DNA of 12,045 nucleotides from JBBQSU01 sp038234815 (lineage in GTDB: Bacteria; Planctomycetota; Phycisphaerae; Tepidisphaerales; Tepidisphaeraceae). The stretch is taken from NCBI GenBank assembly GCA_038234815.1, contig JBBQSU010000104.1, positions 1-12,045 of the forward strand, in the 5' to 3' direction. The translations under genes and the position numbers were made by a program. Of the stretch, positions 7,341-12,045 are shown piece by piece. Numbering within the stretch: position 1 is the first letter of the stretch; each line of letters starts with the position of its first letter. The notes under the pieces were generated by a model. That model had not been told where the DNA came from. It made no database searches and saw only the letters and a program-made list of their open reading frames with translations.

Positions 7341-8221
7341 ATGCCCCGGAGATGAAGGCCCTTGCCAAAGGCCTTGGTTTTTTATCACAATGGATTATCG
7401 GCTTGGTGCTCTTCACCGCCCTGCCGATCGGGTTATCTCTCTATTACAGTTTTTGCGAATACTCCCTTCTGCAGCGGCCCGTTTTCATTGGCCTCGACAA
7501 CTACGTGGAAATGGTACATGACGCGATATTTTGGAAAGTACTTTGGAACACGTTCGTGTATGCGATTGTCGCCTTGCCTCTCGGGATGATCGTCGCATTA
7601 GGTGTGGCAATCCTGTTGAATGTCAAAACGCGGGGGCAAACGATCTATCGGACAGTCATATTCCTGCCTTCGCTGGTCCCCGCGGTCGCGTCGGCGATGC
7701 TGTGGCTGTGGCTTTTCAACGCCAAGCTGGGGCTGATAAACCTTGGCTTGCGCGGCTTAGGCATCGCTCAGCCGCCGGCGTGGCTCGCGGATGTGTCATG
7801 GGCAATGCCAGCCCTGATTTTCATGAGTCTCTGGGGCGTCGGCAACACCGTAGTGATCTACCTTGCCGGGCTTCAAGACGTTCCGCGTGATTTGTATGAA
7901 GCTGCCGAGCTGGATGGTGCCGGCGCGTGGGGTCAGGTATGGCATGTCACGCTGCCGGGGATTTCACCGGTAATCTTTTTCAACTTGATCATGGGAATCA
8001 TCGGCACGCTGCAAGTCTTCGGCACGCCATACATCATGACGGGCGGCGGGCCGGCGCGAAGTACCTATTTCTATACGATGTATCTTTACGACAACGCGTT
8101 TTCATATTTGCGCATGGGCTATGCCAGCGCGCTGGCGTGGGTACAGCTATTGATCGTTCTTTTCCTCACCGCGTTGGCGGCTTGGACGAGCAAACGGTGG
8201 GTTCATTACCAAGGGAAATAG
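7337..8221 (+). CDS. ABC sugar transporter permease, MalF/UgpA-like
   Basis: The 294-residue protein has six hydrophobic segments (roughly 15-40, 72-100, 106-130, 150-178, 208-232, 260-283). The cytoplasmic EAA loop, EAAELDGAGAWGQVWHVTLP (188-207), fits the family consensus EAAxxDGA...LP and docks the ATPase. Its length is normal for the first CUT1 permease. The start codon overlaps the stop of the binding-protein gene (ATGA, 7337-7340), with GGAAGG at 7322-7327, so the two are translationally coupled. With the permease at 8367 it would form the membrane channel for the sugar captured by the binding protein. CUT1 systems in this style often borrow an ATPase encoded elsewhere, and none is seen here. 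Confidence 0.94.
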   Translation: MNAPEMKALAKGLGFLSQWIIGLVLFTALPIGLSLYYSFCEYSLLQRPVFIGLDNYVEMVHDAIFWKVLWNTFVYAIVALPLGMIVALGVAILLNVKTRGQTIYRTVIFLPSLVPAVASAMLWLWLFNAKLGLINLGLRGLGIAQPPAWLADVSWAMPALIFMSLWGVGNTVVIYLAGLQDVPRDLYEAAELDGAGAWGQVWHVTLPGISPVIFFNLIMGIIGTLQVFGTPYIMTGGGPARSTYFYTMYLYDNAFSYLRMGYASALAWVQLLIVLFLTALAAWTSKRWVHYQGK

Positions 8222-8230
8222 GCGCAGTCT

Positions 8231-8257
8231 GGCTGGCCGTTTAACGGATGGCCTGCC
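8231..8257 (+). other. Intercistronic hairpin between the two permease genes
   Basis: GGCTGGCC (8231-8238) pairs with GGCCTGCC (8250-8257) with one T-T mismatch and an 11-base loop. An overlapping near-palindrome, CCGTTTAACGG, lies at 8237-8247. It begins nine bases after the first permease stop, in an unusually long 145-base gap. There is no T tract, so it is more likely an RNA-processing or stability element than a full terminator. Nothing gene-like is seen in the rest of the gap. Confidence 0.4.
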
Positions 8258-8366
8258 GATCCCAAGAGGAATACGAAATGGGGTCGTAAAAGGTCGCCGA
8301 GCGAATTCAAACGGGTGACGCATTCACGTGAGTGTCCGAGGGACTGGGATCTGGAAGGGAGCATTG

Positions 8367-9314
8367 ATGGCAACAAATCTACCCGAATCAGGCTTTGCCA
8401 CTTCCGCGGTGCAGGAAAGCGTCGCCATCACGGCGGCCCTCGACGGCGGATCGACGCGCCGTTCACGCGCTGGCGGCAGGCATGTGCGCGTTCATATCGT
8501 GCTGGTGCCGATTTGCGTCGTTGCAGCTGTGCCGTTTTTGTGGATGCTTTCCACCAGTCTGAAGACACTCGATGCCGCGCTGGCGTTTCCGCCGTCATGG
8601 TGGCCTTGGCCAGCGCAATGGCGCAATTATGCGGACGTACTCAGCAACACCAAAACCGATTTTCTTCTTTGGACGCGGAATACGCTGATAATTGCGGCCC
8701 TGGCGGTCGTTGGCACCACCCTGTCCAGCGCATTGGTGGCGTACGGTTTTTCCAAAGTGAAGTTCAAAGGCCGCGGTGTTCTGTTCATCATCATGCTCTC
8801 CACAATGATGGTGCCGTTTCCGGTCACGATGGTTTCGCTATTCTCCCTCTTCCGTTGGCTGGGCGATGTTAGCGGCGAGCCGTGGCTCGGCACTTTCAAG
8901 CCGCTGTGGCTGCCCGCATGGTTCGGCTCGGCCTTTAACATCTTCTTGTTGCGGCAGTTTTTCATGACCCTTCCGGACGAACTGTCCGAAGCTGCCCGCA
9001 TCGACGGGTGCAGCGAACTGGGCATTTTTTTCCGCATCGCCCTGCCACTGGCCAAGCCGGCCTTAAGCGTCGTAGCCCTGTTCGCCTTCATGGGCGTATG
9101 GAATGATTTTCTCGGTCCACTCGTTTACCTGCAACGCCCCGAACAGTTTACGCTCGCGTTAGGCCTTCAAAACTTTCAAAGCCAGCTCGGCGGCACGCCT
9201 TGGCATCAACTGATGGCCGCGAGCGTACTTGTCATCTCACCCGTACTTGTTCTGTTTTTCCTTGCCCAGCGCACGTTCATTGAGGGGATCGCGACGACGG
9301 GCATCAAAGGGTAA
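8367..9314 (+). CDS. ABC sugar transporter permease, MalG/UgpE-like
   Basis: This 315-residue protein has six hydrophobic segments starting near residue 43, the EAA loop EAARIDGCSELGIFFRIALP (208-227), and the C-terminal GIKG ending typical of second CUT1 permeases. The ATG at 8367 is chosen over an in-frame GTG at 8328 because AAGGGAG (8355-8361) sits just before it. The soluble N-terminal stretch of about 42 residues is longer and more Ser/Thr/Arg-rich than is usual for MalG-like proteins. It should pair with the permease at 7337. Its stop lies only 27 bases from the convergent lyase gene's stop, with no clear terminator between them. Confidence 0.94.
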   Translation: MATNLPESGFATSAVQESVAITAALDGGSTRRSRAGGRHVRVHIVLVPICVVAAVPFLWMLSTSLKTLDAALAFPPSWWPWPAQWRNYADVLSNTKTDFLLWTRNTLIIAALAVVGTTLSSALVAYGFSKVKFKGRGVLFIIMLSTMMVPFPVTMVSLFSLFRWLGDVSGEPWLGTFKPLWLPAWFGSAFNIFLLRQFFMTLPDELSEAARIDGCSELGIFFRIALPLAKPALSVVALFAFMGVWNDFLGPLVYLQRPEQFTLALGLQNFQSQLGGTPWHQLMAASVLVISPVLVLFFLAQRTFIEGIATTGIKG

Positions 9315-9341
9315 GCCGAATAGAGATGCTTGGCGACCGAG

Positions 9342-11771
9342 TCATACGACCCGCAGGCGGTGTGAAATGGTCGCTTGGCGATATTCGATATGGACTCCCC
9401 AGGTTTTTTGGGATTGTTCCAGGCGGGTTTCCAGCGGCTCGTTGGAGAGACTGATCAGCAGTCGTCGCCGCCGACCAAGCGGAAATGCGAGCGTTCTTGA
9501 GTCGATCCACCGGGGCGTCTGTTGGGTTGGAACGTGCAATGACCACATCACCCTCTCTCCGGGGGAGCGCACGGGCATGTCAGTAACCTTCAGATCCCCC
9601 TCGGCATTCCAACAGATGGCGCGGGTGTTTTGTGGACGTTGATCCCGCGCAATAGGCGCAACCTGCTGGTGACCGATGTGCCAGCCGGGCACGGGGATTT
9701 GACAGCGAAATTCGACCGAACCGGGTTCCGCACCTGACAATTGTTCGATCTGGTACGGCTCGTAATCCAGAAATTGCGAGGGATTCCGGCCGGGATAACC
9801 AAGGACGTTGTGGCCCGCGTGATCGAATTTGAATGGTCCATCGCCCAAATCAGCGTCACAGGCGATCAACTGCCCATCCACCCACCACCAGAAGCTTCCC
9901 TGGTCGGCGTGATAGTGACCCCACGTGCGCCCGCAGCGGACAACCAGCAAACTTTCACGCTCGGTGCCCGCCGCTCGGCGGGCTGAAGCCCCATATCCGT
10001 CCAGCATCCGCACGCCGTCAAGCCCGGGCATCAATGCAGGCAAGGAGCGCCGTTCGGGCGAAAACATGGCGCTATAGGTGTTGATCTGGGGACTCGCCTC
10101 GCCGTGCTGGCATCCAGTTTCCTGCCAGGCCCAGCGAAATTCTTCGGCGAGGTCGGGCAGCGCCTCGGCGAGCCAGCCAAATAGGAATCCGTAGTCCCCG
10201 TGCTTGCCATATCCATGATCCCCTATGGCGGGAATGCCGCGCCGACCGTTCAGAAGCGCATCGGGCGGAGAGAGGAGAGGCACAAAGAAACGAGCGAAAG
10301 CGCGGAATGCCGGGTTGACGGTTAGGTCAATGGCCTCGGCAGCATGACGCATGGCCATCATCACCGGCAACAGGACCAGCTTCACATGATTGGCATAGGT
10401 GTGACTCTCCTCCCATGCCCCACACCGATGGACAAACGCCCTCATCTGTTCCCGGAACTGTTCGACAAAGTGTCTCCGCCATCGCGGAGCGTGCGGATGG
10501 TGGGGTAGAACGCATCCACACATGCCAACGAACGCATACCGGTCGGTATTGAAATTCTCGTTCAACATGCCACGGTAAAACGCGCCTTCCAGAGGGGGCC
10601 ATTCGGGTGGGCGGGTGGCGAAATGATGGGGATAAAAGTCGCGACGGATTAGTAGCTCGGCCAGAACCGCGACGTCCTCGGCAGCCGCGTGGCGCCGCTC
10701 GTCCGGCAATCGACCGGCGCAATCAAGCAGGTGGATCGTCGCCGCCGCCGGTGCCAGAACGCGGGCTGAGACGGGGTTTCCCAGCGGGTGCAGATAGCCT
10801 GAAGACTCCAGCGCCACGCGAAACCGCCGCAATGCTTCGCTCGCCCATGTCCAAGTTTTTTCGTAATCACCCTCCCAGAATGCATGGCCGTTTGCCCACG
10901 CATGATCCGCAGCTACCCGGTGTAACCCAAGTTCGAAGGCTGCTGGACCAAACACACATGGTGGTGTGGGGTGCGGCATAAGCCGGCCGGCCTGACGCGC
11001 ATAGCTGGCGAGGCGTTCGGGACGGGCAAAACCGTAGCGAGCGATTCTTCGGGAAGCCCACGCGACGTAAGGCTCTTCGATCTCGCCTGTCGCGGGCAAC
11101 CCCGGTTGATTGGCCACAACGTCTTTTGTGCGTCCCCATGCAATGAAATACGTCCGCCGCAACTGGCCAGCGCTCGCTTCAGCCAGCGGCAATGTCAGCG
11201 ATACGCCGTCACGCAGGACTCGCCCTTGCGGCACCAGACGCGCTTGGGGAGTCCAATTTCCGGGACGTAGACTGCCAACGACGGTGGATTGCTCGTTGTC
11301 CGCGACAGCGAACCAATCCTTGAAATCGAACAACTGTCCATGTTGAGAAAAGGCCCCAAACCGAAATGTGGAATCGATAACCGCGGGGACGGCGAGGAGT
11401 TGTCGATGGGTGAATGCGGCATTGCCGGGAAAATCCAGCGTCCACTGCGGCAGTGACGCGGCGCATCGCTCGATGATTTGTATCAGCGGCTCGTCCGTCG
11501 CGGCCAGAAACGCAAGCGACCAACTTCCTTTTCCTGCCGACGCTCCCCCGTTTGGGTTAATAAGCTTCAGCTTGACCAATCGCTGACCTTGCACGCATTT
11601 TAGAACCATGGCCGAAGGCAACGCGGCATTTCCAATCGCCATGATTGTACGGTCGCAGCGAATTGTCATCTCAAGCCTGTTCAGGCCTTCGGCGGTCATT
11701 TCGAATCTGACATCTAAGGCGATTTTATAGGCCGGCGACAAATCGAATGATAACTCTTGTGGGGTGGGCAT
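9342..11771 (-). CDS. Heparinase II/III family protein, probable cytoplasmic polysaccharide/oligosaccharide lyase
   Basis: The 809-residue product has no signal peptide or membrane segment, so it is probably cytoplasmic. Residues 1 to about 235 are beta-rich. About 240-560 look like the alpha-toroid, with NENFNTDRY and the GAWEESHTY segment (451-459). About 590-809 form the beta-sheet domain, with GHYHADQGSF (618-627) and HAGHN (651-655). These motifs match the heparinase II/III fold, where conserved His and Tyr/Asn residues drive beta-elimination next to a uronic acid; H619, H621, D623 and Y459 are the candidates seen here. Related families act on heparan sulfate, alginate oligomers, ulvan or other uronates; the substrate cannot be chosen. 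The gene is convergent with the transport operon and divergent from the gene at 11967, suiting a role after import. The ribosome site is weak (TTGGAA about ten bases before the ATG). Confidence 0.87.
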   Translation of the reverse strand: MPTPQELSFDLSPAYKIALDVRFEMTAEGLNRLEMTIRCDRTIMAIGNAALPSAMVLKCVQGQRLVKLKLINPNGGASAGKGSWSLAFLAATDEPLIQIIERCAASLPQWTLDFPGNAAFTHRQLLAVPAVIDSTFRFGAFSQHGQLFDFKDWFAVADNEQSTVVGSLRPGNWTPQARLVPQGRVLRDGVSLTLPLAEASAGQLRRTYFIAWGRTKDVVANQPGLPATGEIEEPYVAWASRRIARYGFARPERLASYARQAGRLMPHPTPPCVFGPAAFELGLHRVAADHAWANGHAFWEGDYEKTWTWASEALRRFRVALESSGYLHPLGNPVSARVLAPAAATIHLLDCAGRLPDERRHAAAEDVAVLAELLIRRDFYPHHFATRPPEWPPLEGAFYRGMLNENFNTDRYAFVGMCGCVLPHHPHAPRWRRHFVEQFREQMRAFVHRCGAWEESHTYANHVKLVLLPVMMAMRHAAEAIDLTVNPAFRAFARFFVPLLSPPDALLNGRRGIPAIGDHGYGKHGDYGFLFGWLAEALPDLAEEFRWAWQETGCQHGEASPQINTYSAMFSPERRSLPALMPGLDGVRMLDGYGASARRAAGTERESLLVVRCGRTWGHYHADQGSFWWWVDGQLIACDADLGDGPFKFDHAGHNVLGYPGRNPSQFLDYEPYQIEQLSGAEPGSVEFRCQIPVPGWHIGHQQVAPIARDQRPQNTRAICWNAEGDLKVTDMPVRSPGERVMWSLHVPTQQTPRWIDSRTLAFPLGRRRRLLISLSNEPLETRLEQSQKTWGVHIEYRQATISHRLRVV

Positions 11772-11853
11772 AAAAATCGTTCCAAGTCGAGAGAACTTTA
11801 ATGTCGCGCGATTCGGAGGCTTCTTGATCAGATGCTTGTTACCGCTGGAAAAC

Positions 11854-11886
11854 TCGCCGAGATAGGCGACTTAACGCAGCGAGATA
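11854..11886. promoter_or_regulatory. Possible operator: inverted repeat plus two direct repeats in the divergent region
   Basis: TCGCC (11854-11858) and GGCGA (11865-11869) form a perfect inverted repeat around GAGATA. CGAGATA occurs at 11858-11864 and again at 11880-11886, exactly 22 bases apart, about two helical turns. The position fits an activator or repressor site just upstream of the forward promoter and inside the 5' leader of the reverse gene. No regulator gene is visible in the window, and short matches like these can arise by chance. Confidence 0.35.
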
Positions 11887-11898
11887 CATTCCACAGGG

Positions 11899-11929
11899 TT
11901 GTTCCGTTTTGCCCCACCCTTGCGATAAT
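11899..11929 (+). promoter_or_regulatory. Possible sigma70-type promoter for the gene at 11967
   Basis: An extended -10 element, TGCGATAAT, lies at 11921-11929, with a weak -35 match TTGTTC at 11899-11904 (19-base spacing). Transcription would begin near 11936, giving a leader of about 30 bases. It overlaps the -10 of the opposite-strand promoter. Confidence 0.4.
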
Positions 11930-11954
11930 ATCTGCAGGCTTGAACGCAGGTCAA
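11925..11954 (-). promoter_or_regulatory. Probable sigma70-type promoter for the heparinase-family gene
   Basis: Read on the minus strand, TTGACC (11954 to 11949) is followed after 18 bases by TATTAT (11930 to 11925); each hexamer matches five of six consensus bases. Transcription would start near 11918, giving a leader of roughly 147 bases that carries the inverted and direct repeats described at 11854-11886. Confidence 0.5.
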
Positions 11955-11966
11955 TAACAAATCATT

Positions 11967-12045
11967 ATGAAGGCAACACACTTACTCACCTCGCTTCAAT
12001 GGAAGCTGAGCGGCTATCGCCCCGAACATTGGGCCGCGAGCGCTT
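11967..12045 (+). CDS. N-terminus of a protein cut by the window end, possibly a GH2-type (beta-mannosidase-like) glycosidase
   Basis: An ATG at 11967 opens a frame that runs through the window end with no stop, giving 26 codons. The residues include QWKLSGYRPEHW; the spacing W-x-L-x-G-x-x-P-x-x-W resembles the start of GH2 beta-mannosidase-like enzymes in related bacteria. No signal peptide is evident. The ribosome site is poor, but a promoter-like element lies just upstream and the gene is divergent from the heparinase-family gene. A glycosidase would fit the locus, but 26 residues are too few to settle it. Confidence 0.4.
   Translation, partial: MKATHLLTSLQWKLSGYRPEHWAASA

Noticed and set aside
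9313..9341. Shared terminator between the convergent second permease and heparinase-family genes
   Set aside because: Only a four-base AAGC/GCTT pairing is present, with no GC-rich stem and no T tract.
1..12045. CRISPR array, tRNA/rRNA genes, transposases or insertion sequence ends
   Set aside because: No regularly spaced repeats, cloverleaf-like segments, rRNA-like sequence or transposase-like proteins were seen when reading the window.

Overview
The window looks like a carbohydrate-use locus from a moderately GC-rich bacterium, most likely a planctomycete of the Phycisphaerae type. Three things point there: a C-terminal PEP-CTERM sorting tail, a prepilin-like protein with the planctomycete H-Xn-DG C-terminal signature, and large exported toroid-type polysaccharide-lyase-like proteins served by an ABC importer rather than SusC/D. 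The lineage is inferred from gene style; there is no rRNA or other marker gene here.

Layout. 1-348 is the end of a PEP-CTERM surface protein whose start lies outside the window, followed by a GC-rich hairpin (403-432). 486-1403 encodes a pseudopilin-like protein and 1509-1910 a small basic exported or anchored protein of unknown role. 2015-9314 is a probable operon on the + strand: a 1300-residue secreted heparinase-II/III-like protein, then a family-1 sugar-binding protein, then two MalF/MalG-type permeases. No ABC ATPase gene is present. 9342-11771, on the opposite strand and convergent with the operon, encodes an 809-residue heparinase II/III family protein with no signal peptide. After a 195-base divergent regulatory region with back-to-back promoter-like elements, the first 26 codons of another gene begin at 11967, possibly a GH2-type glycosidase.

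How it may work together. The secreted 1300-residue protein would bind or process an acidic (probably uronate-containing) polysaccharide outside the cytoplasm. The ABC importer would carry oligosaccharides in, and the cytoplasmic 809-residue lyase and the right-hand glycosidase would finish the breakdown. The pseudopilin may help hold or reach the polymer. The substrate cannot be named from sequence alone.

The point most worth a second look is that the secreted 1300-residue protein appears to keep the lyase fold while replacing the catalytic His-Xaa-His-Xaa-Asp region, which is intact in the 809-residue protein. It may be a binding protein, or a lyase with a different mechanism. No CRISPR array, tRNA, rRNA, transposase or insertion sequence was seen.
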